This document shows positions 18,601-24,620 of a DNA stretch of 24,620 nucleotides, piece after piece. The DNA is from a virus. The stretch's first letter is position 1; each line of letters opens with the position of its first letter. The stretch lies in the IMG/VR virus record IMGVR_UViG_3300032308_000220, positions 1 through 24,620 of that record; one strand, written 5' to 3'. Below the pieces are notes generated by a model. The model did not search any database. It had not been told where the DNA came from and saw nothing but the letters and a program-made list of their open reading frames with translations. Made by a program: the position numbers and the translations under genes.

Positions 18601-20001
18601 ATAGGAAAACTAACTACTGGAAATGACGGACAGTCTGCAGTCGGAGCATCAACATACTATGTTGTTCCAGGAACCACACCAGACAAAAACATAACTGTTT
18701 CAGGTGGTTCAGGTGGATTAGGTGTAATGCTTAATCCAAATAATAATAATGGATACTACTTTGAAATTTCTGCACTTGGATCAAAGAAGATAGATAATAA
18801 ATCAAATAAGTCTAATGTAAACAATGTTATGTTTTACAAGATAATGAAAAAATCAGGAACCTCTGAAGCAGTTCCAGTAAAACTTTGGGAAGGTCTTGCT
18901 AATATAATTGTCGATGATGGAAACTTCACTGGACAATATAGAATGGCAAATGAAAAAAATCCAACAGTTTACGACCTTTCGGTTGAATACTTAAATATTG
19001 GAAAAATACGAAGATTCTTTTTGTATATTAATGGAGTCTTAATTAGGACTGTGGATGACGAGTCACCCCTTCCAATTTATAATAATATGGCCCTATTTGT
19101 AAGAGGATCTTCAAGAGTTATGTTTGAAAATATGTATGCTTTGTCAGAAAACTATTCACAGATACAGGGAACCAAAATAGATACACCCGTCCAATCTATA
19201 TTTGATGCAGACGGAATCGATACAAACGAATCATTTAGAAAGCATGCAATGAGCGGTGTAATACAAGGAACATACCTAAGTGGAATAGGCTCTTCTGAAA
19301 ATCCAAGTCATAACATATACTTTGAAGAATTTGGATCTATAATGAGAGAAGCAGCAACATTTAATGTTAAATATGATAAAGCATACCCAGCCTTATACGC
19401 AAAAATGTCTCCAACATTTAATAGAATAAAAGGCTATACCGTGTCTGGATTTAGAGCAGGATCTTACGGCGCAGAGTTTATGGTTTTTAACGCAACAGAT
19501 ACAGCACTCAGTTTAGACTCAGGATCTGGGAATTACCTTAGAATTCAGGGAGTAACTTTTACACAAGAAAATAAAAACGAGTTAACAGTAGACAAGTTCT
19601 TTACAAAGAATAGCGATTTTTCAAATCCATCATTTAATGGTCAAGACATAGTAACATCTCCAATAAAGGCATCTCAAGATTACCAGGATATAAAAGTCAG
19701 CAGAATGACTTATGGAGTTAAAGAATTTTCTTTAGAAACTCAACACATTCAAACAGAGGACGCTGCCACAGAATTAATGTCATGGCTAGTAAATAAAATA
19801 AGCAAGCCAAGAAAGTCAGTAGGCTTAAAAATATTTTCTATGCCAATCGTACAACTTGGAGATATTGTTAGTATTGATTATTTTGAAAATGGAATTGATA
19901 AAACTGGAGACCCTAATACACAATATGTAGTTTACTCTATAGACTACTCTAAAAATTCTACTGGACCAGATATGACGGTTTACTTAAGCGAGGTATCATA
20001 A
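15604..20001 (+). CDS. Large minor tail / tail tip protein with a lectin-like domain
   Basis: This 1465-aa protein overlaps the previous gene by one base. Residues about 550-640 (SVSLSSAVSMLLDSVGF, then VSVAEVLQSLAISTQSAMFFDEYNNFVVMS) resemble tail-hub segments. Residues about 996-1183 have the pattern of a concanavalin/LamG-like lectin domain: GYYFEISALGS, VPVKLWEGLANIIVDDG, FFLYINGVLIRTVDD, MALFVRGSSRVMFENMYALS. The C-terminal 110 residues (SVGLKIFSMPIVQLGDIVSIDYF) look like a hub domain again, so the lectin-like region may be inserted into a hub scaffold. It likely forms the tip and contacts the host surface glycan. Domain names are pattern-based guesses; its role as a tail tip component is more secure. 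Confidence 0.7.
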   Translation: MFENEELKNHLETSSVIKTQSAIIAEWNMNLPGNIDTIGNYRYRPNNPDSIYSSLPNTFIAESENSATRFYYGATDSDVVIDGTFKDNGLPTTLMSKGDRNALLYSLEECFKPFRPRSGINKARVMDKSFIHHTNQNMAKRPRFYMSDKNDGFKYWSSFRKEIQYKYTYSDSTIRYGFLPTFIDNDTAQSVRQGVFFDNKEYGISSQSGSRYIIDDTVPFVVYKEKLPANRVVLKMQTGVGDLNLGITSDPFYGYSNQKTPVKWKVQYLENNSWIDLIAFNEASTRADGSRIIKSDGYVELAYGLKIPNEYKEIFIYAERYSSEVPLPKKSVNGYAYLIASDNEIGEFHIWLDSINDYAKFKPSYGWYLQEETVERLTNFVTDLTDPDYYVNSTDGKNTYREFQNIQGIRVVVETMNTNLSPFDLIEISPRLSVNLTGKTTSFSVKKSLSDLGQSGLPVGQLLSSTGSLELFDYDEAFNENNKSSMISNYISRHTQIKFYDVVSDVGGYDYFIPIKTMYASGFPKSNNKDKKVTLDLNDLFFYFDSVDAPQTVMTSVSLSSAVSMLLDSVGFANYTFKRLPSEKELIIPYFFIQPNVSVAEVLQSLAISTQSAMFFDEYNNFVVMSKDYMLPSNKERPSTFTFYGSSDQEHVGAIENKTTKPKLANIIDLVSKDNIVYNGGKIIYSPKYIQRTFGSIKQASMIDNQKTWRYKPVLLWEIAGTQNLKSINNEVGNMSSYMLSAIPLNSDLSDQVPTVSNRAVINNIIDFGEGVYWISRYNGYFYSGGEVIKYDAVEYNVGGVGNVWITNSDEYNDYFGSVPFNGKIYPTGRVRIYSEPEYETVSGVLKLKNGKVAKHGRGQFGTPVVLHSAGINARWYDNANVRGCVMDSDKYLFTDTALTVPGSLTKDLSLEVGDAGISNTRAEGTVRNGIIKNFMSTYLGTESDLNTRRVTQAGSIQSSALVMNGPSFTTSEKPKDFISYVYKPLDNKFKHFGTRMRIIGKLTTGNDGQSAVGASTYYVVPGTTPDKNITVSGGSGGLGVMLNPNNNNGYYFEISALGSKKIDNKSNKSNVNNVMFYKIMKKSGTSEAVPVKLWEGLANIIVDDGNFTGQYRMANEKNPTVYDLSVEYLNIGKIRRFFLYINGVLIRTVDDESPLPIYNNMALFVRGSSRVMFENMYALSENYSQIQGTKIDTPVQSIFDADGIDTNESFRKHAMSGVIQGTYLSGIGSSENPSHNIYFEEFGSIMREAATFNVKYDKAYPALYAKMSPTFNRIKGYTVSGFRAGSYGAEFMVFNATDTALSLDSGSGNYLRIQGVTFTQENKNELTVDKFFTKNSDFSNPSFNGQDIVTSPIKASQDYQDIKVSRMTYGVKEFSLETQHIQTEDAATELMSWLVNKISKPRKSVGLKIFSMPIVQLGDIVSIDYFENGIDKTGDPNTQYVVYSIDYSKNSTGPDMTVYLSEVS

Positions 20002-20492
20002 TGACTGAGGCAACACCAAATACACCAGCAACAGGCACAGCATCAGCACAGCCATCGGCAACAAAGATTGCAAGTCCAGACCTAATAATAATAAAAGATG
20101 ACTTTCTTTCTGTTGACACCATGACAGACTTAGTGTTTGAAAACATTGGAGGTCACGAACTAATCAATGTTTCCAGACATGACCTGGTTAATGGAATAGA
20201 TGTTCTTTATCAGCCAATCAAAAATCTAAGCACTTTGTATCTTCAGTATAATCCAGAGAACATTTTAAGACTTCAGGATACAACGCAGTCATATTTTAAA
20301 AACTTTCCAATCCAATATTCAAATAAAATTCCAAATGTGGGCACTGGAGAAAATGGAGAAATTATATATATAGAGTCTGGGACTGGAGATCTAATTATAA
20401 ATGTCATAAACCTTGCAAAAGGCGAGCAAGTTGAGGTTCAGATTTTGGCACAGGGAAGTGTTTTTGATGATACAATATATGGTGGAGTGTAA
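20001..20492 (+). CDS. Minor tail protein with Thr/Ala/Pro-rich N-terminus
   Basis: This 163-aa protein starts at ATG 20001, sharing a base with the previous stop, with GAGG shortly upstream. Residues 2-25 are low-complexity Thr/Ala/Pro/Ser and likely a flexible linker. The rest is beta-rich (PDLIIIKDDFLSVDTMTDLVFENIGGHELINV, DLIINVINLAKGEQVEVQIL). It lies between the large tip protein and a fibre-like protein, so a structural role in the tail tip or a linker to the fibre is inferred. I do not recognise the family. Confidence 0.6.
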   Translation: MTEATPNTPATGTASAQPSATKIASPDLIIIKDDFLSVDTMTDLVFENIGGHELINVSRHDLVNGIDVLYQPIKNLSTLYLQYNPENILRLQDTTQSYFKNFPIQYSNKIPNVGTGENGEIIYIESGTGDLIINVINLAKGEQVEVQILAQGSVFDDTIYGGV

Positions 20493-20494
20493 AA

Positions 20495-21640
20495 ATGATA
20501 ACTGAATTTGGCAAAGGCATAATCGGAAAGTACTTAATTGGTCAAGCACCAGCATATGCTTCTTATATCGCTATTGGCTGCGGTCCAACCCCTGCAGAGG
20601 CTAACTCACCAGATGTAGACTATTCATCAAAGAAGACGCTAGATATGGAAATGTTTAGAGTTCCTGTAATATCAAGAGGGTATGTAAATGATAATGGTGT
20701 CAACAAGGTAGTACTAACAGCAGAACTACCAACAGAAGACAGATACGAAATATCAGAAATCGGCCTGTATTCTGCAGGATCAAACCCTTCAGCATCTGTA
20801 AATGACAGTAGGACAATATTTGCTTTTGATGATTCAAAAGAGTGGGTCATAGGTTCTGGAACAGCAATTCCAACAGTGTCAACCCCACTAGATGCTGGAG
20901 ATAATGGCGTTGATGATTTAGGAACTGATGAGATTTCTTTAACCTATCCAGTATTTAAAACAAACGCAGACAACAGAGCATTTGCAAATATAAGCAGAGT
21001 CGCAAGATATGAGAGATGTAGATTTTTAAATAGAGTCCTTGTTGTTCGTGGGAATCATTCAACACTAGGAGTTGTCACGACCAACTCTGTAAATCATTTA
21101 AACCCAACAAGCGGATCATACATTTCTTTAAGTGGAGAATCCTTTAACTTTACTCAAAACGCTCCAACCGATGAACTCAAACTTGCATTTTCTGTTATAA
21201 GCAGAGTTGCTGGAACAACTCAGGTACCTGCACCATTCCCAGATAAAGTAAGAATCTTAATAGATTTTTCATCATCTGCAACCTTTGGATCTGAAGAGTG
21301 GGCAAGGTTTGAGATTATTCTAGATGACTATGATTTTGAAAATAATAGATATATAGTAATAACAAAACAACTACAAGAACTTTATAAGAGCGCACCTGGA
21401 TTTTCTTGGAACTCTGTAGACAATGTAAGAATATACACATCAGTATTAAAAGATGATGCTGTATCCCCTGACTTTTATGTAGCATATGATGCACTAAGAT
21501 TAGAAAATAAAAATGAGTCAAATCCACTTTACGGAATGACTGGATACACTGTAATAAAAAATACCAATGCTAATACAATTGTAAAGCAAGCAAACAAAAC
21601 AAGTTATGTAGAGTTTAGATTTTCTATGGATGTCGGATAA
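20495..21640 (+). CDS. Tail fibre-like minor tail protein
   Basis: The protein has 381 residues. Residues 1-120 resemble the N-terminal attachment domain of minor tail/fibre proteins: MITEFGKGIIGKYLIGQAP, YASYIAIGCGPTP, RYEISEIGLYSAGS. Residues about 170-380 are a separate beta-rich, jelly-roll-like part (LAFSVISRVAGTTQ, VRILIDFSSSATFGSEEWARF, FYVAYDALRLENKNESNPLYG) that could bind carbohydrate. The ATG follows GGTGGAG (20481-20487). It sits downstream of the tip genes with two spacer bases after the previous stop. The general role as adsorption apparatus is likely; the exact family was not verified. Confidence 0.65.
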   Translation: MITEFGKGIIGKYLIGQAPAYASYIAIGCGPTPAEANSPDVDYSSKKTLDMEMFRVPVISRGYVNDNGVNKVVLTAELPTEDRYEISEIGLYSAGSNPSASVNDSRTIFAFDDSKEWVIGSGTAIPTVSTPLDAGDNGVDDLGTDEISLTYPVFKTNADNRAFANISRVARYERCRFLNRVLVVRGNHSTLGVVTTNSVNHLNPTSGSYISLSGESFNFTQNAPTDELKLAFSVISRVAGTTQVPAPFPDKVRILIDFSSSATFGSEEWARFEIILDDYDFENNRYIVITKQLQELYKSAPGFSWNSVDNVRIYTSVLKDDAVSPDFYVAYDALRLENKNESNPLYGMTGYTVIKNTNANTIVKQANKTSYVEFRFSMDVG

Positions 21641-21813
21641 TGGCAACCCCAGATTCAGGAATAAAAAAGATAACAATTCCAGCAGCAGATCTTCCAGATC
21701 TCCTACCTGGGTCAACAAAGTATGTTGTTAGATTTAGATTTGTTTCTGACGATAAAAACAGAACATCACATTGGTCCCCATCACAGGAAGTAGATCCCAA
21801 TAATCCAGCCTAA
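21640..21813 (+). CDS. 57-aa half-FnIII-like minor tail protein
   Basis: This short frame begins at ATG 21640, sharing a base with the previous TAA, and ends at TAA 21811-21813. The protein reads like the last strands of a fibronectin type III or minor-tail domain: LLPGSTKYVVRFRFVSDD, then NRTSHWSPSQEV. Similar wording (RFR, S-D-x-NR-S-x-WSP) starts much larger minor tail proteins in actinobacterial phages, as I recall them. Here it stops at 57 residues, and a hairpin and a promoter follow at once. It may be a stand-alone module or the remnant of a larger fibre. The codon-perfect frame and the overlap support a real gene. Confidence 0.6.
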   Translation: MATPDSGIKKITIPAADLPDLLPGSTKYVVRFRFVSDDKNRTSHWSPSQEVDPNNPA

Positions 21814-21825
21814 ATGGGCTGTCTT
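21806..21825 (+). terminator. Weak hairpin at the end of the tail operon
   Basis: CAGCC (21806-21810) and GGCTG (21817-21821) form a 5-bp stem with a 6-nt loop that holds the stop codon of the 57-aa gene. A short TCTT follows. It is too small for a confident terminator, but it sits just before a new promoter. Confidence 0.3.
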
Positions 21826-21827
21826 AA

Positions 21828-21836
21828 TGGTATAAT
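21828..21836 (+). promoter_or_regulatory. Extended -10 promoter, near-leaderless
   Basis: TG-G-TATAAT is identical to the site at 4592. ATG 21846 begins 9 nt after the -10, so the leader would be about 0-3 nt. No Shine-Dalgarno precedes the ATG. No -35 was seen. Confidence 0.65.
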
Positions 21837-21845
21837 AGAATAACT

Positions 21846-22289
21846 ATGCCAAATATTCCACCATTGCCTGAGCGTGGCCAGCCACTAGATGTATCATATA
21901 TATATAAAATTGTCGAAGCATTGACAGACATTAATAATGCTATTACTGTTTCAACTGGAAAAACAATAACAATTGACACAGTAGCAACAGGACCGCAAAG
22001 CGGAAAAACATCAGATGCCAAAATTATTGGTGGATACAAAGAAATTGTTAGCGGTACAAGCGTAACGGCTGGAGAAGAAAAATCTTTTGATTATTCATTT
22101 TCTGATTATAAATATCCACCAGTTGTTACTGCCACAGCAGTAAACATAAGCGGATCAGATGCAGGTAAAAATGTGTCTATTGTTTTAAAGCCAGTATCAA
22201 CCAATAAAGTTGAAGGTGTTGTTAGATTTAATTCAGCAGGTAATGCTACCTTGGGAATTAACCTTGTGATAATTGGTATACCTAATTAA
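21846..22289 (+). CDS. Beta-rich virion protein, possible lectin-like adsorption protein
   Basis: The protein has 147 residues. Residues about 1-40 form a helical start (PERGQPLDVSYIYKIVEALTD). The C-terminal 80 or so are strongly beta-patterned (FDYSFSDYKYPPVVTATAVN, VSIVLKPVSTNKVEGVVRFN, LGINLVIIGIPN) and resemble an H-type-lectin-like or receptor-binding sandwich. The YPPVVTA segment echoes the strand with Pro-Pro-Val found in such domains. It has its own near-leaderless promoter and follows the tail-tip genes, so a late structural or adsorption role is inferred. The fold and ligand are not established. Confidence 0.55.
   Translation: MPNIPPLPERGQPLDVSYIYKIVEALTDINNAITVSTGKTITIDTVATGPQSGKTSDAKIIGGYKEIVSGTSVTAGEEKSFDYSFSDYKYPPVVTATAVNISGSDAGKNVSIVLKPVSTNKVEGVVRFNSAGNATLGINLVIIGIPN
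22274..22282 (+). promoter_or_regulatory. Extended -10 promoter giving a leaderless mRNA
   Basis: TG-G-TATACC ends at 22282, and the next ATG is at 22289, 6 nt later, the same geometry as the site at 3878. GGTATACC is also an 8-bp perfect palindrome. It lies inside the last codons of the preceding gene. The final base of the -10 is C, not T, so it is a weaker match. Confidence 0.4.
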
Positions 22290-22480
22290 TGCTAAAGTGT
22301 AATAAATGTAATGGAAGAATGTTTATTGATAGAATTTACAGTTCTCCAATGCACCTTGAAACATACTGCGTACTATGCGGTAATAGAAAATTTTTTAATC
22401 CACCAGAAAGTTCTGAAGAGGGAAAATGGCTACTAAAAAAGGAACAACTGAAAGCGAAGGCTACAATCTCGCCTCTATAA
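22289..22480 (+). CDS. Small zinc-ribbon protein
   Basis: This 63-aa protein has two CxxC pairs: C4/C7 and C27/C30 (CNKC and CVLC). They fit a zinc-ribbon that could bind DNA or a transcription partner. The C-terminus is basic (KWLLKKEQLKAKA). It begins with a one-base overlap with the previous stop (TAATG) and lies under the leaderless-type promoter at 22274. It overlaps the next gene by 55 nt in another frame, so its last 18 codons are also coding for that gene. Similar small zinc-ribbons occur in actinobacterial phages next to a MerR-like gene, as I recall. Function is unknown. Confidence 0.65.
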   Translation: MLKCNKCNGRMFIDRIYSSPMHLETYCVLCGNRKFFNPPESSEEGKWLLKKEQLKAKATISPL

Positions 22481-22968
22481 TACCTGGAAACAAGAAGGTC
22501 TGGTTTCTTAATGGCGATCTAGTCAGGATACATCATTTTAATAAGTCTAACGGAATAATGTCTGTTTATAATATTACAAAAGATCAGATTGAAAGTTGTT
22601 TAGTTAGTGATTTTAAAAATAAAAGAGAAAGAGCATATACCGTAGGTCAGACTGCTGATTTAGTTAATCGTCATAAAAAGTATATGCCATCATTAATGAA
22701 ACGAGGAGTCATTCCGTTTCCAACAGGATCACAAAAAGGCGGGGACAGAGGTTGGCAAGTAAGGTCATATTACTCAGAATCACAAGTAAGAGAGATACGT
22801 GATATACTTGCTACACACCATATTGGAAGACCAAGAAAAGATAATTTAATAACAAATGATATTACCCCAACTAAGCAAGAGTTGACACGCAGAATGGGGG
22901 ATGGTATACTTACATATACGAAGACAGAAGATGGACGGTTTGTTCCAATTTGGAATGAATCTATTTAA
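22426..22968 (+). CDS. MerR-like helix-turn-helix DNA-binding protein
   Basis: The protein has 180 residues. The segment near 71-128 looks like a winged helix-turn-helix of MerR/excisionase type: YTVGQTADLVNRHKKYMPSLMKRGVIPFP, then a Gly/Lys-rich wing, then RSYYSESQVREIRDIL. HIGRPRKDN (about 132-140) resembles an AT-hook. The first 60 residues are a separate part of unknown role. Start ATG 22426 has AGAGGG just upstream and overlaps the zinc-ribbon gene. The gene lies between the virion genes and the replication genes, a place suited to a regulator of the switch between them. A perfect -35 and -10 lie within its 3' end, so it may control its own neighbours. No ligand motif was seen. Confidence 0.65.
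   Translation: MATKKGTTESEGYNLASIIPGNKKVWFLNGDLVRIHHFNKSNGIMSVYNITKDQIESCLVSDFKNKRERAYTVGQTADLVNRHKKYMPSLMKRGVIPFPTGSQKGGDRGWQVRSYYSESQVREIRDILATHHIGRPRKDNLITNDITPTKQELTRRMGDGILTYTKTEDGRFVPIWNESI
22882..22910 (+). promoter_or_regulatory. Strong sigma70-type promoter for the replication genes
   Basis: TTGACA (22882-22887) and TATACT (22905-22910) are separated by exactly 17 bp, and TG-G precedes the -10 (22902-22904). It is the only candidate in the window with a perfect -35. It is embedded in the last codons of the MerR-like gene. Transcription would start near 22917, giving a leader of about 65 nt with AAGGG (22971-22975) before ATG 22982. Confidence 0.75.
22904..22919 (+). promoter_or_regulatory. 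Possible operator over the replication promoter
   Basis: GTATA (22904-22908) and TATAC (22915-22919) form an inverted repeat with a 6-nt gap; the half-sites are 11 bp apart centre to centre, about one helical turn. It covers the -10 and the start point, where a repressor would block polymerase. Part of it is fixed by the -10 itself, so chance is likely in AT-rich DNA. Confidence 0.25.
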
Positions 22969-22981
22969 CGAAGGGTATGAA

Positions 22982-23191
22982 ATGGAAAACGATTCAACTA
23001 AGGTATCCGTAACACTAGGATACACATTAAACCTTGGAAACTTTCAATCACTAAGACTTGATCTTGGCGTTGTTGATTCTAAGCGTGATGGAGAAAATAC
23101 TGATCAGGCTTTTGAACGAGTCTATAAGTTTGTAGAAGAAAAACTTACAGATAAGATTAGAGAAGCACAGTCTGAGGCAGACCAAGCATAA
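22982..23191 (+). CDS. Small conserved-looking replication-region protein
   Basis: This 69-aa protein starts at ATG 22982, with AAGGG (22971-22975) 6 nt upstream. Residues about 6-32 are beta-patterned (KVSVTLGYTLNLGNFQSLRLDLGV) and the C-terminal half is a charged helix (DQAFERVYKFVEEKLTDKIREAQSEA). The sequence gives no clear catalytic motif. It is the first gene of the run transcribed from the promoter at 22882 and is joined to the next gene by a one-base overlap, so a role in DNA metabolism or replication is plausible from context only. Confidence 0.6.
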   Translation: MENDSTKVSVTLGYTLNLGNFQSLRLDLGVVDSKRDGENTDQAFERVYKFVEEKLTDKIREAQSEADQA

Positions 23192-23499
23192 TGGCAGAAC
23201 GCAAAGACCGAATGGCTTTGCTTTCAAGATACAGCAAGTATCACACTGCAAGGTATGAGTCAAAGCCATCACTTAATTTAAATGTAGAACAATGGGCTGC
23301 AGATGGACTTATAGAGTCTTATGGGATTTCTGGTTGCTACGATCTGCTAGAATATTACTTTAAGGTAGCAGAGACACCATCATGGAATTATTTTTCTTAT
23401 AATGCTGAAAAAATATTGCAGGCACAAAAAGATAGAATTAGAGACGATCAAGAAAGAATAGAGCGCAGACGAATGGCAAAGGAGTGGTTGAGTGAATAA
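23191..23499 (+). CDS. Probable helicase loader / replisome accessory protein
   Basis: This 102-aa protein lies immediately before the DnaB-type helicase and overlaps it by 8 nt. The pattern, an N-terminal helix (ALLSRYSKYHTARYESKPSLN), LNVEQWAADGLIESYG, DLLEYYFKVAETPSWNYFSYNAEKIL, and a charged C-terminal helix (KDRIRDDQERIERRRMAKEWL), recalls small proteins next to replicative helicases in actinobacterial phages that act as loaders or partners. ATG 23191 shares a base with the previous TAA. Function is inferred from place and pattern; no ATPase motif is present. Confidence 0.55.
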   Translation: MAERKDRMALLSRYSKYHTARYESKPSLNLNVEQWAADGLIESYGISGCYDLLEYYFKVAETPSWNYFSYNAEKILQAQKDRIRDDQERIERRRMAKEWLSE

Positions 23500-24620
23500 C
23501 ACAGAGGGAAAACTATTATCAGCAGTCCTTCAAGATAAGCAAATCCACGTTCTTTTACAAAACAACATAGACTCACTTCTAAGAACACACACAGATATCT
23601 GGAACTTTATTAGGCTGTACTCAGAACAAAATGCAGCGCTTCCACCAGCATCTTTAGTTGTGGAAAAGTTTAGAGACTTTGAGCCAGTCAAAGATGTTGG
23701 ATCAACTAAGCATCATCTTGCTGAGTTGCAAACCGAATATCTAAACGACAGCCTAAAGGATATTCTTAGATCCGCTGCAGCAGATGTGCAATGTGGTAAT
23801 GGCAATGTTGCACTAGAAACTCTTATAACCAAGACATCCGAACTAAAGAAGAACACATCAACAATTCGTGATATCGATGTTACAGATTTAGAATCTGCAC
23901 TTGCATACTTTGAAAATGTTAAAGAGCAACAGGCATTAGGTCATGTTGGAATTAAGACTGGTCTTCCAGGATTTGACAATTATCTTCCTTCTGGAATCAT
24001 GCCAGGACAACTTGGAGTTTTCCTTGCATATCCAGGAATCGGAAAGTCTTGGCTTGCTTTGTACTTTGCAGTGCAAGCCTGGAAGCAAGGCAAATCTCCT
24101 CTTGTAATTTCTCTTGAAATGTCTGAGACAGAAGTTCGTAATCGTGTATTTACAATTATGGGAGAAGGTCTTTGGTCCCACAGAAAGATCTCTAACGGAG
24201 AAATTGAGTTGGATATGCTAAAGTCATGGCATGCAAAAAATCTTCAAGGTAGGCCAGAGTTTCACATTATTTCAAATGATCAAGGTGGAGAGATTAATCC
24301 TTCAGTACTTCGTGGAAAGATTGATCAGTACAAGCCAGACTTTGTAATCGTTGACTACCTTCAGTTGATGGCTCCTAACCAGAAGTCAGATAACGAAACG
24401 GTACGAATGAAGAACCTTTCACGAGAACTTAAACTTATGGCAATTGGTGAAGAAGTTCCTATTATTGCTATCTCATCTGCTACACCTGACGATGTAAAAG
24501 ACCTAAGTACACCTCCGACACTTGGACAAACCGCTTGGTCTAGACAGATCTCATACGATGCAGATTGGCTATTAGCGCTGGGTCGTGGAACTAACAGTGA
24601 CATTATTGAATGTGTATTTA
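23492..24620 (+). CDS. DnaB-type replicative helicase (partial, 3' end beyond window)
   Basis: An open frame runs from GTG 23492 to the window end (376 complete codons). AAAGGAG (23478-23484) precedes the start, which overlaps the previous gene by 8 nt. The N-terminal 140 or so residues are helical, as in the DnaB N-domain. The RecA-like core has a Walker A at residues 181-186 (PGIGKS, lysine 185) and a hydrophobic Walker B ending in Asp 288 (FVIVDYLQLM). The region GIKTGLPGFDNYLPSGI fits the start of the helicase C-domain. It unwinds DNA at the replication fork and likely works with the small protein encoded upstream. The last part, including the remaining motifs, lies outside the window. 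Confidence 0.92.
   Translation, partial: MNNTEGKLLSAVLQDKQIHVLLQNNIDSLLRTHTDIWNFIRLYSEQNAALPPASLVVEKFRDFEPVKDVGSTKHHLAELQTEYLNDSLKDILRSAAADVQCGNGNVALETLITKTSELKKNTSTIRDIDVTDLESALAYFENVKEQQALGHVGIKTGLPGFDNYLPSGIMPGQLGVFLAYPGIGKSWLALYFAVQAWKQGKSPLVISLEMSETEVRNRVFTIMGEGLWSHRKISNGEIELDMLKSWHAKNLQGRPEFHIISNDQGGEINPSVLRGKIDQYKPDFVIVDYLQLMAPNQKSDNETVRMKNLSRELKLMAIGEEVPIIAISSATPDDVKDLSTPPTLGQTAWSRQISYDADWLLALGRGTNSDIIECVF

Noticed and set aside
22901-22981. Extended start for the 69-aa protein
   Set aside because: The upstream ATG lies within the promoter and overlaps the MerR-like coding region; ATG 22982 has a ribosome binding site and follows the predicted transcription start.
1-24620. tRNA genes, CRISPR arrays, insertion sequences or integrase
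   Set aside because: No cloverleaf pattern, repeat-spacer array, transposase or recombinase motif was seen by reading; small RNAs without clear motifs could still be missed.

Overview
The window is a 24.6 kb piece of a tailed-phage (siphovirus-type) genome. Every supported gene is on the + strand, genes are packed with 1-nt overlaps or very short gaps, and no stretch over 300 bases lacks a gene. The DNA is AT-rich (35% G+C in one line counted by hand, other lines look similar). Minor-tail motifs, a zinc-ribbon/MerR-like pair and a helicase with a small upstream partner resemble phages of Actinomycetota. An AT-rich, probably freshwater or environmental, actinobacterial host is my inference; nothing in the window names the host.

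Layout. 63-3118: head-completion and head-tail connection (acidic Glu/Pro-rich protein, connector/adaptor, head closure, neck, tail terminator; most roles come from gene order). 3188-3826: major tail tube protein, with its own promoter and a strong UUCG-loop terminator. 3893-4938: two paralogous tail assembly chaperones, one long and one short, each with its own promoter. 4962-14879: a 3305-aa tape measure protein. 14879-22289: tail tip and minor tail/adsorption proteins, including a 1465-aa protein, a 57-aa half-FnIII-like protein and a separately promoted beta-rich protein. 22289-22968: zinc-ribbon and MerR-like DNA-binding proteins. 22982 to the window end: replication genes (small unknown protein, probable helicase loader, DnaB-type helicase cut by the window edge). 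No lysis genes, tRNAs, integrase, CRISPR arrays or insertion sequences were seen.

Regulation. Seven sites match an extended -10 of the form TGnTATAMY just upstream of genes. Two of them (3878, 22274) place the -10 exactly 6 nt from the ATG, and one (21828) places it 9 nt away, which is the geometry of leaderless or near-leaderless mRNAs. The site at 22882-22910 also has a perfect TTGACA -35 with a 17-bp spacer and a small inverted repeat over the -10/start region, so it is the best candidate for the promoter of the replication genes. The tail-tube gene is bounded by a promoter and a terminator and uses CGT/CGC arginine codons, unlike its AGA-using neighbours.

Most distinctive points. (1) The usual programmed frameshift that makes two tail chaperones appears to be replaced by two separate paralogous genes with different start and promoter types. 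(2) The tape measure is exceptionally long (predicted tail near 500 nm) and carries two nearly identical in-frame 32-nt repeats 7.6 kb apart that encode the DTVPAMLTPGE motif. (3) Leaderless-type promoters sit inside the structural region.
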